Shown here piece by piece: positions 29,842-38,287 of a stretch of 64,000 nt of DNA. Each line of letters begins with the position of its first letter. The stretch's first letter is position 1. Location: assembly GCF_018919385.1 (NCBI RefSeq), contig NZ_JAHLMF010000006.1:248001-312000 (forward strand), in the 5' to 3' direction. A program made the position numbers and the translations under genes. Source of the stretch: Geomonas diazotrophica (lineage in GTDB: Bacteria; Desulfobacterota; Desulfuromonadia; Geobacterales; Geobacteraceae). The notes under the pieces are model-generated. The model was given only the letters and a program-made list of their open reading frames with translations, was not told where the DNA came from and did no database searches.

Positions 29842-30921
29842 TCACTGACGCGCCCGGGGGTACGATCCCAGAACCTTCACGAACTGGCAGCAGGTAGAGA
29901 GATCCTGCACCGCCTCGCCGACGGCGGGATCGGAGATGTGCCCGGAGAGGTCGAGGTAGAAGATGTATTCCCACGCCTTCTTCTTGAGCGGGCGGGACTC
30001 GATCTTGGAGAGGTTGATGCCGCGCTTGGCGAAGGGCTCCAGCATCCGGTGCAGAATCCCCGGCTCGTCGCGCACCGAGAACATGAGCGAGGTCTTGTCG
30101 TCGCCGCTGCGGTCGGCCATCTTCCGGCCGACGACCAGGAACCTGGTGAAGTTGTTCACTTGGTCCTCGATGCGGGCCTTGACGATCTTCAGGTTGTAGA
30201 TGGAGGAGGCGTACTCGCTGGCGATGGCCGCCGCGGTGTAGTCCTCGGCCACGATCTGGGCGGCGAGCGTCGTGGAGGCGACGTCAACCAGGGGGACGTT
30301 GGGGAGGTTCTCGGCGAGCCACTTGCGGCATTGGGCCAGGGGCTGCGGGTGCGAGTAGACCTTCTTGATGTCCTCGAAGCGGCCGGTCCTGGAGAGCAGG
30401 AAGTGGGACACCTCCAAAAGGACCTCCGCGTTGATCTTCAGCTCGCTCTCCATAAACATGTCGAGCGTGTGGGAGATCATCCCTTCGGTGGTGTTCTCTA
30501 CCGGGACCACGCCGTAGTACGCCTCGCCCTTCTCCACCGCCTCGAACACGGCCGGGATGGAACGCTCCGGCGAAAGCGAGGCGGAAAGGCCGAAATGCTG
30601 CATGGCGGCCAGGTGGCTGAAGGTGGCGTTGGGCCCCAGGAAGGCGACCTTCAAAGGCTTTTCCAGCGCCAGCGACGCCGAGATGATCTCGCGGAAAACG
30701 CCGCGCACCGCCTCGGCCGGGAAGGGGCCGGGGTTCGCAGCGGCGAGACGCTCGTAGATCTCCCTCTCGCGGCTGGGCACGTGAAAGTCGCTGCGGTTTT
30801 CGGTCTTTACCGCGCCGACCTGCATCACGAGCTTGGCCCGCTCGTTGAGAAGTTCCAGGATGCGATCGTCCACCGCATCTATTTCCTGACGGAGTTTTGC
30901 CAGAGTCTGCTTTTCTTTCAA
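29842..30921 (-). CDS. pheA: Bifunctional chorismate mutase/prephenate dehydratase (P-protein)
   Basis: 359 residues: AroQ chorismate mutase (about 5-85, RQEIDAVDDRILELLNERAKL), prephenate dehydratase (about 95-270, with YGVVPVENTTEGMI and a TLAAQIVAEDY segment) and a phenylalanine-sensing ACT domain (about 280-355; ESRPLKKKAWEYIFYLDLSGH). Starts at TTG 30921, 44 bases after the predicted transcription start; AAAGGTG is the only upstream ribosome-like sequence and is somewhat distant. First gene of the pheA-to-ihfB run. Confidence 0.93.
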   Translation of the reverse strand: MKEKQTLAKLRQEIDAVDDRILELLNERAKLVMQVGAVKTENRSDFHVPSREREIYERLAAANPGPFPAEAVRGVFREIISASLALEKPLKVAFLGPNATFSHLAAMQHFGLSASLSPERSIPAVFEAVEKGEAYYGVVPVENTTEGMISHTLDMFMESELKINAEVLLEVSHFLLSRTGRFEDIKKVYSHPQPLAQCRKWLAENLPNVPLVDVASTTLAAQIVAEDYTAAAIASEYASSIYNLKIVKARIEDQVNNFTRFLVVGRKMADRSGDDKTSLMFSVRDEPGILHRMLEPFAKRGINLSKIESRPLKKKAWEYIFYLDLSGHISDPAVGEAVQDLSTCCQFVKVLGSYPRARQ

Positions 30922-30971
30922 AGCTTTCGGTCACCTTTCAGGAGGGATAGTGGCTTTTTGCGGAGCTGATA

Positions 30972-31000
30972 TTTATAAGGCACCCGTCGCAAATATGCAA
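30972..31000 (-). promoter_or_regulatory. Sigma-70 promoter of pheA-tyrA-aroA operon
   Basis: Minus strand TTGCAT (-35, 31000-30995), 17 bases, TATAAA (-10, 30977-30972). Predicted start near 30965, about 44 bases upstream of pheA. Confidence 0.65.
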
Positions 31001-31014
31001 CTTTTTTCTCTTTC

Positions 31015-31758
31015 TCAGGTCACCTCGGGGTGCGCCTCCGGGTTCATCGGGTTCATGCGGACCGCGAGCGAGAAGAGGTAGGGGTAGTCCTTCTGCAGGT
31101 GCGCCATGTAGGAGAGCCACTCCATGAGGAGGTAGGTATGTACGCGTTTCATGTCGCCGCTCAGGTGGTCCATGTCGCTGGCGGGGAGTCCGGTAAGGGA
31201 GCGGCGAGCCTGCAGTTCCTCGATCAGGTGGAAAACAGCCCAAAGGAGGTCGGTGAAGGATTCGTGCTCCAACAGGTTCGGGTTCTCCATGAGGGAGAGC
31301 ATGACCCCTTTCTTTTCGGACAGGAAAGCCCTGAGGGCGGCGAGGTCGCCGGCGCGGGAATCGGGACGGATTTCGTGTTGCTTGAGGAATTCCCTGGCCG
31401 CGCGGTAATCCTCCTCGCGCCAGCGCACCGTGACCCCGAGTTTTTTGGAGAGTTCCTCGCCGTCGGGGTAGAAGTCGTGCAGGTCGCGCAGCAGCGGGGA
31501 CCCCACCTCGCTGAAGAAGATCCCGATCACCATGTTGAGCTTCTTGATCATCGCCTCGCGCTCGCGCTCCTTGAGCACCCGCTCGATCATCAGCGTCACG
31601 AAGAGGACGTAGACCGGGAGGAAGGCCACGTTGGACATGAAGTTGAAACCGATCTCCTCGGCGCGGGGGAACAGGAAATAGTCGGCGAGGTACAGGATCA
31701 GGGAGACCAGGAGCAGCAGCCAGACGATGCGGTCCTTGGGCAGACGAAGAAATCTCAA
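31015..31758 (-). CDS. Two-helix membrane protein of unknown function
   Basis: 247 residues from TTG at 31758, chosen because GGAGG lies five bases upstream; longer reading into the palindromic repeat is unlikely. Two closely spaced membrane helices (about 13-28 and 42-62, VWLLLLVSLILYLADY; FLPVYVLFVTLMIERVL), then a cytosolic helical region with no recognised motif, ending DYPYLFSLAVRMNPMNPE. Homologues are common in geobacters as conserved hypothetical proteins, by appearance only. It follows the export operon but is separated from it by the repeat element. Confidence 0.72.
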   Translation of the reverse strand: MRFLRLPKDRIVWLLLLVSLILYLADYFLFPRAEEIGFNFMSNVAFLPVYVLFVTLMIERVLKEREREAMIKKLNMVIGIFFSEVGSPLLRDLHDFYPDGEELSKKLGVTVRWREEDYRAAREFLKQHEIRPDSRAGDLAALRAFLSEKKGVMLSLMENPNLLEHESFTDLLWAVFHLIEELQARRSLTGLPASDMDHLSGDMKRVHTYLLMEWLSYMAHLQKDYPYLFSLAVRMNPMNPEAHPEVT

Positions 31759-31780
31759 AGAAGCCTCCAAGCAAAGCGCC

Positions 31781-31916
31781 TCACGCAAAGCCGCGAAGAC
31801 GCAAAGAAAGTCAAAAACAAAAAAGGCAAAACGGGGTTGGCAATCTTATATGCTTTACGGCAAAAGGCAAAGATGAAATTAAGAGCTGGCCTTTGCGCCT
31901 TTGCGGCTTTGCGTGA
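31781..31916. repeat. Palindromic (MITE/REP-like) element with 26-bp arms
   Basis: Left arm at 31781-31806 and right arm at 31891-31916 are inverted copies matching at 24 of 26 positions, with the CGCAAAG theme repeated inside each arm (left begins TCACGCAAAGCCGC; right ends GCGGCTTTGCGTGA). The 84 bases between are AT-rich and non-coding. Elements with this CGCAAAG core are widespread between genes in many bacteria and can be mobilised or act as transcript ends. Confidence 0.8.
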
Positions 31917-31936
31917 TCGGGTTTGTGTGAGAGGGT

Positions 31937-33094
31937 TCATCCGATCCGTTTCAGGCCGTCGGCGATGCGGATGGTGGCGCCGCGCCAGGTGGGGAAAATG
32001 CCCGAAACGACGCCGACCGAGAGGGCGGCCAGCAATTCGAGCAGCAGCGTCTCGCTGGAAACGCTGAAGTAGGGGAAAAACTGGGCGAGCTCGGTCTCGA
32101 TCCAGCTCGCTGCCGGGAAGGTGGCGACAACGCCGAGTACGCCACCGAGAAAGGAGATGGCGACGGATTCCCCGAAGATCAGCCCCGCCAGGTGCCCCCC
32201 CTTGAAGCCGAGGGTCTTCAGGGTGGCGTACTCGCCGATCCGCTCGCGCGCCGTCATGGCCATGGTGTTGGCCGCCACCACCATGATAATGGCGATCACC
32301 ATGTACGACACGATCTGGATGGCGATCATGATCGCCTCGGTCATGGACACGAAGCTCATGTGGAAGGCCTTCTCGGTTTCCGTCAGGGTCTCCGCCAGCG
32401 AGTTCTTGAAAAGCGAGTCGATGGCGAGGGCCACATCCGGGGCGAGTTCGGGCTTTTTCACCCCGACGATGAAGTAGCCGACCTGGTCGGCGCGCCGGGG
32501 AACGGTCTGGCGCATGGTCTCGTTCAGGTAGTTCCAGTGGAAGAGGAGGATGCGCTCCTCGGTCGCCTTCTCCTTGCCGTGGTAGATGCCGCGCAGCACG
32601 AACTCCCATTGACCCGGGTAGATGGTCCCCTTCAGGGTGATCAGGTCACCGACCTTCCAGCCGTAGGTGCGGGCCAGGCGCTCCCCGACGATGCACCCCT
32701 TGCGGTCCAGGAGGAAATCGTTCTTCTCCTTGGGAGAGAGGATGAACTCCGGGTAGAGCTCCATGTACCCCTTGGGCTCGATGGCGTAGTTGGCGAAGAA
32801 GTTCTTGGGCTCCTTGTAGTAGGCGCCGAACCAGCTGCCGTAGGAGACCGTGGTGACCCCGGATACGCCCCGGATACGTTCGAGGTAGGAGATGGGGAGC
32901 GGGAAGACGAGGGAGATGGCGTTACGGGTGACGAGCCGCGTGTCCGAGGCGTGCTCGGCGCCGGAGTACCAAAGGCCGACCAGGGTGCGCAAGAGGCCGA
33001 AGGCGAGCACCGCCACGGCCACCCCCACGACGGTGAGGATGGAACGGAGCCGGTGCCGGAAGAGATTCCTGAGGATGTATTTCAGGATAAACAT
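31937..33094 (-). CDS. ABC transporter permease, FtsX/MacB type (second)
   Basis: 385 residues: N-terminal helix (about 15-40), large periplasmic domain, and three C-terminal helices of the FtsX fold (EAIMIAIQIVSYMVIAIIM; GESVAISFLGGVLGVV; near the end). Starts MFILKYILRNLFRHRLRS with GAGG five bases upstream. Pairs with the preceding permease and the LolD-like ATPase; two different permeases suggest a heterodimeric lipoprotein- or peptide-exporting complex working with the adaptor. Confidence 0.88.
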   Translation of the reverse strand: MFILKYILRNLFRHRLRSILTVVGVAVAVLAFGLLRTLVGLWYSGAEHASDTRLVTRNAISLVFPLPISYLERIRGVSGVTTVSYGSWFGAYYKEPKNFFANYAIEPKGYMELYPEFILSPKEKNDFLLDRKGCIVGERLARTYGWKVGDLITLKGTIYPGQWEFVLRGIYHGKEKATEERILLFHWNYLNETMRQTVPRRADQVGYFIVGVKKPELAPDVALAIDSLFKNSLAETLTETEKAFHMSFVSMTEAIMIAIQIVSYMVIAIIMVVAANTMAMTARERIGEYATLKTLGFKGGHLAGLIFGESVAISFLGGVLGVVATFPAASWIETELAQFFPYFSVSSETLLLELLAALSVGVVSGIFPTWRGATIRIADGLKRIG

Positions 33095-33124
33095 CAAAAC
33101 CTCAAAACCACCCACCACGTTTTT

Positions 33125-34291
33125 TCACGTGGCCCGCAGCGCCTCCACTATCTTCATCCGCGAGGCCCGGAAGGCGGGCAACACCCCGCCCACCAATCCC
33201 ATGACGGCTGAAAACAACAGCGACTTCCAGACTATGCTGACGTTGAGCGTGAAGGAAAATGCCAACTCGGAGAAAGAGGCCCAGTTCATGGTGGAAATGG
33301 TTATGAGCTGCATGAAGGAGGCGGCAAACAACCCCAGCACCCCTCCGCACAACCCGAGCAGGAGCGCCTCGACGATGAACGCGGAGAGGATGCTCTTTCT
33401 CTGAAAGCCAAGGGCCCGCAAGGTCCCGATCTCCGTGACCCGGTTGGCGACGGCGGCGTACATGGTGATGGTCGCCCCGATCACCGCGCCTATGGAGAAG
33501 ACGACGGTGAGCACGAGCCCCAGGATGCGCAGAAACTTCGCCATGGCCTCGGACTGGTCCAGGTAGTAGCGGGTCTCCCGCTTCGCCTCGACGGTGAGCC
33601 GCGGGTCCGATTCTATCCGCGCCTTGTAGGCGTCGAAGGCGGTGGTGTCGCGCAACCGGAATATGATCGAGGAATACACCGGCCGCCTGAACGCCTGCAT
33701 CATCTGGTCGCGGTCCCCCCAGATCTCGGAGGAGAACCCGGTGGCACCGGCATCGAATACGCCGACGACACGCCAGTCGCGCATCCCGAAACGAAGCGTC
33801 TCACCAAGACCGCACCCCTTGAAGCGACGCGCCACGCTCTCTCCGGCGACGACCTCGGCGGAACCGGGACGCGGCATGCGCCCCTCCTTCAGGCGGACCG
33901 CAGGGCGCAACTTCAACGAGGCCGGGTCGATGCCGCGGATGATCACGTTGGAAGGCTTGTCCCCCACCCGCTTTTTCAGGTTGATCAGAACCACCAGCTC
34001 CTTGGCCAGCAGCGGCTCCCCATCCGCCCCCACGGCTATCTCGGGCTGGCTCTCCAGCAGGGAAGCCTGGTCCCTCTCCACCGCGCTTTGCACCTCGGAG
34101 TTGGAGGATTTCCTGAGCAGCACCACGTTGTCGCTGGATCCGGTCTGCACCAGGGTCTTTTGCAGCCCCTCGGTCAGCATGAGGGTCGCGGCAAAGACGA
34201 AGACGACGAGCCCCATGCCGCTCGCGGTGAGGACGGTGGTGAGGCGCCTGGTCCAAAGATTGCGGAAGCTGTAGGAATAGGGAATGCCCAT
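33125..34291 (-). CDS. ABC transporter permease, FtsX/MacB type (first)
   Basis: 388 residues starting MGIPYSYSFRNLWTRRLTTVLTASGMG; one N-terminal helix, a periplasmic MacB-like domain (about 45-245), and three C-terminal helices with the FtsX pattern (GAVIGATITMYAAVANRVTEIGTLRALGF). Its ATG begins one base after the ATPase stop region, so it is translationally linked to the ATPase gene. Confidence 0.9.
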   Translation of the reverse strand: MGIPYSYSFRNLWTRRLTTVLTASGMGLVVFVFAATLMLTEGLQKTLVQTGSSDNVVLLRKSSNSEVQSAVERDQASLLESQPEIAVGADGEPLLAKELVVLINLKKRVGDKPSNVIIRGIDPASLKLRPAVRLKEGRMPRPGSAEVVAGESVARRFKGCGLGETLRFGMRDWRVVGVFDAGATGFSSEIWGDRDQMMQAFRRPVYSSIIFRLRDTTAFDAYKARIESDPRLTVEAKRETRYYLDQSEAMAKFLRILGLVLTVVFSIGAVIGATITMYAAVANRVTEIGTLRALGFQRKSILSAFIVEALLLGLCGGVLGLFAASFMQLITISTMNWASFSELAFSFTLNVSIVWKSLLFSAVMGLVGGVLPAFRASRMKIVEALRAT

Positions 34292-34981
34292 CTAGGTCAC
34301 GCTCAGTTCGCCCTTCTCCAGGTGACGGATGATGTGGGCTTTCTCGGCGGCGCGGGGGTCGTGGGTCACCATGACCACGGTCTTGCCGAACTCCCGCACC
34401 AGGCGGTCCATGAGCTGAAGGATTTCCTCGGCTGAGACACGGTCCAGGTCCCCGGTCGGCTCGTCCGCCACCAGGATCTCGGGATCGGTGACGATGGCGC
34501 GGGCGATGGCGACCCGCTGCTGTTGGCCGCCGGAAAGCTGGGAGGGGTAGTGGTCCATCCGGTCGGCGAGCCCGACCACGTCCAGCACCGCCTCGACGTG
34601 CTCGCGCCGCTCGCGCCGGTTCAGGTGGGTCAACAAAAGGGGGAGCTCCACGTTCTCGAAGGCGGTCAGCACCGGGATCAGGTTGTAGAACTGGAAGATG
34701 AAGCCGACGCTGCCGGCGCGCCAGCTGGCGAGATCGCTTTCACCAAGCGTCGTGATCTCGACGTCGGCCACCTGGATGGAGCCCTCATCGGCGCTGTCGA
34801 TGCCGGCTATCAGGTTGAGGAGCGTGCTCTTGCCGGAGCCGGAAGGACCCATGAGGGCGACGAATTCGCCCCGGGCGATGTCGAAGTTGATACCGGTGAG
34901 GACGGGGATGATCTGGGCGCCCCGGCGGTAGGCCTTGGAGAGGTTCCTGATACGGACGATCGGCTCGCTCGCTTCGGCCAT
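34292..34981 (-). CDS. ABC transporter ATPase, LolD/MacB family
   Basis: 229 residues with Walker [10 protein letters not shown] (about 45-53), Q-loop [16 protein letters not shown], signature LSGGQQQR and Walker [13 protein letters not shown], plus the H-loop VTHD. The [18 protein letters not shown] stretch is typical of the LolD/MacB export branch. Overlaps or abuts its neighbours in the operon. Confidence 0.95.
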   Translation of the reverse strand: MAEASEPIVRIRNLSKAYRRGAQIIPVLTGINFDIARGEFVALMGPSGSGKSTLLNLIAGIDSADEGSIQVADVEITTLGESDLASWRAGSVGFIFQFYNLIPVLTAFENVELPLLLTHLNRRERREHVEAVLDVVGLADRMDHYPSQLSGGQQQRVAIARAIVTDPEILVADEPTGDLDRVSAEEILQLMDRLVREFGKTVVMVTHDPRAAEKAHIIRHLEKGELSVT

Positions 34982-34983
34982 GG

Positions 34984-36201
34984 CTACTTTTCCGCCGTCT
35001 TGACGCGGCTGCCGTCACGCAGCTTGTCCAGGGGCTTCGTGGCGATCCGCTCTCCGGCCTTGACGCCGGATGCGACCTGCACCAGGTCGCCCATCTTCCC
35101 CCCAAGGACCACCGGGGTCAGCTGCACCCGGCCCTGCACCACCTTGAAGACGTAATCCCTGCCGTCGCGGCGGACCACGGCCGTCGGGGAGACGGCGACG
35201 CGCGGGGTCCCCTCCCCTTGCTTCATCTCGCGCTCCAGGAAGGCGACCTTCGCGCTCATCTCGGGGAGGATGCGCGTGTCCTTGTCCAGGAAGCGGACTT
35301 TCACCATGACGCTCCCCTTGCTGCGGTCGGCCGTGGGGACTATGGTGTAGAGCGCGCCGCGGAACCGTACGTCCGGCAGGGCATCGAGGAGGATCTCGCA
35401 CGGCTGCCCCACCTTGACCTTGGCCAGGTTGGCCTCGGATACGTCGGCCTCCACCTGCAGCGACCCCATGTCGGCCATGGTGACGACGGCAGCCTTGGCG
35501 TTGGCAGAGGCGGCAAGCGGCGAGACGATGTCGCCGACGTCGGCGTTCTTGGTGAGCACCACGCCGTCGAAGGGGGCGCGGATCAGCGTGTAGTCAAGGG
35601 ACGCCTCCGCACCCCGCAGGGCGCTCTGCGCTCCGCTGATATTGGCCTGGGCTGCGGCGACTGCGGCGACCGCGCGCTGGTAGCGGGCCTCGGCGGTATC
35701 GTAATCCGCCTGGGCGATGATCCCCTGGCCGATCAGCTCCTTCGCCCGTGAGAGAGCCCGGGTGGCATCCTTTTGCTCGACCCTGGCCTGCTCGAGGTTG
35801 TCCCGCGCAGCCGAAAGCGTCGCCGAGGCCTGCCCCTTTTCGGCAGCCACATCACGGTTTTCGAGCCGTGCCAGAAGTTGCCCCGCCCGCACCACGCTCC
35901 CCTCCTCCACCCCGAGCCATTCCAGCCTACCGGTTGCCTTGGAGGCCACCGCCGCCTTTCTCTGGGCCACCACGTAGCCGCTCGCGTTCAAAAGGGAGAT
36001 GGTCTGCGAGGGATAGATGAGGGACACGGTGGCCACTTCCACCTCGACGCTGCGCCTCGCCGCCACGGTCCAGATCGCCAGCACCAGGGCCAAAAGCACC
36101 AGCACCGTCACGACCTGCGTGCGCCGCTTCTTGCCGGCGCCTCCGGCGGGGGTGTGGCGTTGCTTGTCGATGGTCAGTCTGTTCAGGTCATCTTGTGCCA
36201 T
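34984..36201 (-). CDS. Periplasmic adaptor (HlyD/MacA-like membrane fusion protein)
   Basis: 405 residues: one N-terminal membrane helix (about 28-48, TQVVTVLVLLALVLAIWTVAARR), lipoyl-type half domains around a long alpha-hairpin (about 90-190; KGQASATLSAARDNLEQARVEQKDATRALSRAKELIGQG), a beta-barrel domain and a C-terminal domain (AGERIATKPLDKLRDGSRV). Links the inner-membrane ABC complex to an outer-membrane channel. No TolC gene is in the window, so a channel encoded elsewhere would be shared. First gene of the export operon. Confidence 0.93.
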   Translation of the reverse strand: MAQDDLNRLTIDKQRHTPAGGAGKKRRTQVVTVLVLLALVLAIWTVAARRSVEVEVATVSLIYPSQTISLLNASGYVVAQRKAAVASKATGRLEWLGVEEGSVVRAGQLLARLENRDVAAEKGQASATLSAARDNLEQARVEQKDATRALSRAKELIGQGIIAQADYDTAEARYQRAVAAVAAAQANISGAQSALRGAEASLDYTLIRAPFDGVVLTKNADVGDIVSPLAASANAKAAVVTMADMGSLQVEADVSEANLAKVKVGQPCEILLDALPDVRFRGALYTIVPTADRSKGSVMVKVRFLDKDTRILPEMSAKVAFLEREMKQGEGTPRVAVSPTAVVRRDGRDYVFKVVQGRVQLTPVVLGGKMGDLVQVASGVKAGERIATKPLDKLRDGSRVKTAEK

Positions 36202-36278
36202 GCAGGGTCACCCCGATTAGCGATTTCATAGAAGCGGAAGCTAACACATTTTCGAATGGGTGGAAAGCCACAATGCTG

Positions 36279-36560
36279 CTACAGCTCTTCGACCTGCAGG
36301 TCGATGATCTGCAGGTCCGGCCGTTCCGAGACCAGCCAGTACTCAAGTTCCTGCAGGAGCTGCCTGGCGCGGGTGGGGTTTGGGGCGACCGTGACGAAAC
36401 AGAGCTCGGCATCGGCTGGTTGGTCGTTCAGGGCGCTCTCGGAACAGGCGACGTTGAACCGGTTGCGCGCACGGGCCAGCACGCTCTTCACGATCGCCCT
36501 CTTCTCCTTGAGCGTGCGGCTTGGCAGCAACAGCCTCATCTGCAGCAGCGCAACGTGCAT
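36279..36560 (-). CDS. DUF503 (YlxP-like) protein
   Basis: 93 residues, MHVALLQMRLLLPSRTLKEKRAIVKSVLARARNRFNVACSE, a conserved DUF503 pattern; in other bacteria the gene lies beside infB/rbfA and the protein is linked to translation. AAAGGAGGACCC precedes the ATG at 36560. Here it lies 77 bases upstream of the export operon on the same strand. Confidence 0.9.
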   Translation of the reverse strand: MHVALLQMRLLLPSRTLKEKRAIVKSVLARARNRFNVACSESALNDQPADAELCFVTVAPNPTRARQLLQELEYWLVSERPDLQIIDLQVEEL

Positions 36561-36668
36561 CGGGTCCTCCTTTGACAAAGACAATGCAGCGATTCTACCA
36601 CATCGGAGTAATTGCTGGAGCAGGCGACCCGGTATGCGGCTCGTGTGGTGACGGGGGCCGGTTACGTG

Positions 36669-36697
36669 TTGTTTTGGCGCGGCAAATTGAGTACACT
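36669..36697 (+). promoter_or_regulatory. Sigma-70 promoter of the RdgC-like gene
   Basis: TTGTTT (36669-36674), 17 bases, TACACT (36692-36697). Transcript would begin near 36704, leaving a long 230-base leader. Confidence 0.55.
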
Positions 36698-36721
36698 GGC
36701 GCCGCTCTAAACGGAGGCGAC

Positions 36722-36775
36722 ATGAAGGAGTTCGTACTGATCCTGATTGCCGTCCTTCCGTCGGGATCACCATGA
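36722..36775 (+). CDS. 17-codon leader ORF upstream of the RdgC-like gene
   Basis: Encodes MKEFVLILIAVLPSGSP. CGGAGGCG lies at good spacing before the ATG and the ORF is about 18 bases from the predicted transcription start. Its TGA overlaps a second ATG (ATGA) that opens a 25-codon frame. It may be a regulatory leader peptide, or the stub of a decayed gene with a hydrophobic N-terminus. No amino-acid run suggestive of classical attenuation is seen. Confidence 0.3.
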   Translation: MKEFVLILIAVLPSGSP

Positions 36776-36803
36776 GTTCCGGTGGCGTCCCCTACCCGGC
36801 CCA

Positions 36804-36847
36804 AAAAGCCGAGCCGGAAGCGGGAACCGTTGGCTTTTACCCTTTTT
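36804..36847 (+). terminator. Possible attenuator hairpin in the leader
   Basis: AAAAGCC (36804-36810) can pair with GGCTTTT (36832-36838), with extra CGG/CCG pairing inside, followed by ACCC and five T. The stem is imperfect, so this is weak evidence. Confidence 0.3.
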
Positions 36848-36932
36848 AACTTGCCCCTCAAAGGCAAAAGGTGTATCCATGCTGTCCCGCCCGCGCGGGA
36901 AACAAGAAACGCAAACCGAAGGAGAAACATCG

Positions 36933-38126
36933 ATGGGCATCCTCGCCAACACAGTAAGCGTCTGCCACTTCAAGGTCCAGGGAGATCTACCGCCGCAGGA
37001 AGAGCTTTACGCCTGGGTCACCAAGCAGCTGGCAGCGAACAGGTTCAACCCGATCGACCAGGGAACCGAGGAAACCTCGGTCGGCTGGGCGCATCTGGAC
37101 GACCCCAGAATAGCCGACTTCGACTCCCCCGCGGCCTGCTGCCGGGAGCACTATTTCATGTTCACGCTGCGCCGCGACAAGCGCTCCGTCCCCTCCGCGG
37201 TCCTGAAGGCGCACCTCGAGAAGGCCAAGGAGGAGTTCCTCGCGGAGAACCCGAACTTCGCCAAGGTCCCCAAACAGAAGCGGGAGGACCTGAAGGAGGC
37301 GGTGCACGCCATGCTCCTGTCGCAGACACTCCCCACCCCGGCCACCTACGACGCGGTCTGGGACACGAAGAGCGGCATCCTCACCTTCAGCTCGCTCTCT
37401 CCCAAGGTCATCGAGCTCTTCGAGGAGATGTTCAAGAAGACCTTCGAGGGGCTCAGGGTCTCCGCCTTCCATCCCTACGCCCGTGCCGAGAGCGTGCTGG
37501 ACGAGGGGAACAAGGTACTGCTGCAGCAGGCCAACAAGGCCGGCGGCGACAACTACCTGGAACTGATCAAGGAGAACCAGTGGCTGGGGACCGACTTCAT
37601 GCTCTGGCTCATGTACCAGACCATGAACGAGTCCTCCGAGTACAGCGTGAACCAGCCGGGCGTGCTGCTCGCCCAGGAGCCCTTCGTGTCGTACCTGGAC
37701 GACCGCGTGGTGCTGCTTGGCTCCGGCGAAAACGGCGCGCAGAAGATCACGGTGGCCGGTCCGCAGGACCACTTCAACGAGGTGAGAAGCGCGCTCTTGA
37801 ACAAGAAGCAGATCACCGAGGCGACGCTGCACCTGGAGGCGGGGGACGACCACTACAAGCTGACGTTGAAGGGTGAGCTGTTCCACTTCGCGTCCTTCAA
37901 GTCTCCGGCGGTCAAGCTGGAGAAGGACAGCACGGTGGACGAGGCGATGGAGCGGGAGGCGGTCTTCTTCGAGAGGATGCTGCTGCTTGAGAAAGGGACC
38001 CAGCTCTTCAACTCGGTGTTCGCGACCTTCCTGAAGCTGAGGCTGGGGAACGGATGGGCGGAGGAGTCGGAGGCCATCCAGAAATGGCTCAACGTCTGCA
38101 GCTTCTGCAACAGCCAACTCGCCTAA
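36933..38126 (+). CDS. rdgC: RdgC-like recombination-associated protein
   Basis: 397 residues, longer than E. coli RdgC (303). The overall pattern, GWAHLDD after a beta strand, a K-rich helical segment KQKREDLKEAVHAMLLSQTLPTPATYDAVWD, then VIELFEEMFKKTFEGLRVSAFHP, matches the RdgC family, whose members form a DNA-encircling ring that restrains RecA. The C-terminal 100 residues are extra relative to the enterobacterial protein. AAGGAG is eight bases before ATG 36933; an in-frame ATG further upstream lacks a site. Cytosolic. Confidence 0.72.
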   Translation: MGILANTVSVCHFKVQGDLPPQEELYAWVTKQLAANRFNPIDQGTEETSVGWAHLDDPRIADFDSPAACCREHYFMFTLRRDKRSVPSAVLKAHLEKAKEEFLAENPNFAKVPKQKREDLKEAVHAMLLSQTLPTPATYDAVWDTKSGILTFSSLSPKVIELFEEMFKKTFEGLRVSAFHPYARAESVLDEGNKVLLQQANKAGGDNYLELIKENQWLGTDFMLWLMYQTMNESSEYSVNQPGVLLAQEPFVSYLDDRVVLLGSGENGAQKITVAGPQDHFNEVRSALLNKKQITEATLHLEAGDDHYKLTLKGELFHFASFKSPAVKLEKDSTVDEAMEREAVFFERMLLLEKGTQLFNSVFATFLKLRLGNGWAEESEAIQKWLNVCSFCNSQLA

Positions 38127-38160
38127 CCGCTGCGGCGGAATTGCATCACGGGTAAAGCAA

Positions 38161-38191
38161 AAGGGCGCCGGGGAATCTCCCCTGCGCCCTT
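38161..38191. terminator. Terminator between convergent rdgC and mnmA
   Basis: AAGGGCGCCGGGG pairs with CCCCTGCGCCCTT; T-rich on the minus strand (CCCTTTTGC), so it best serves mnmA. Confidence 0.78.
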
Positions 38192-38287
38192 CGTGCATCC
38201 GGTGCGGTAGCCATGGTGCAGATCTGCGGGGCAGCGCAGGGCAATGATCATTTGCCCCTACAGTTCCCAGATACCTGCCGAGGTCGG

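Larger units (their letters stand above)
36561..36932. other. Leader region upstream of the RdgC-like gene
   Basis: No full-length gene. It holds a sigma-70 promoter (36669-36697), a 17-codon ORF with ribosome site (36722-36775), a possible attenuator hairpin (36804-36847), and then the ribosome site of the gene at 36933. Confidence 0.5.
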
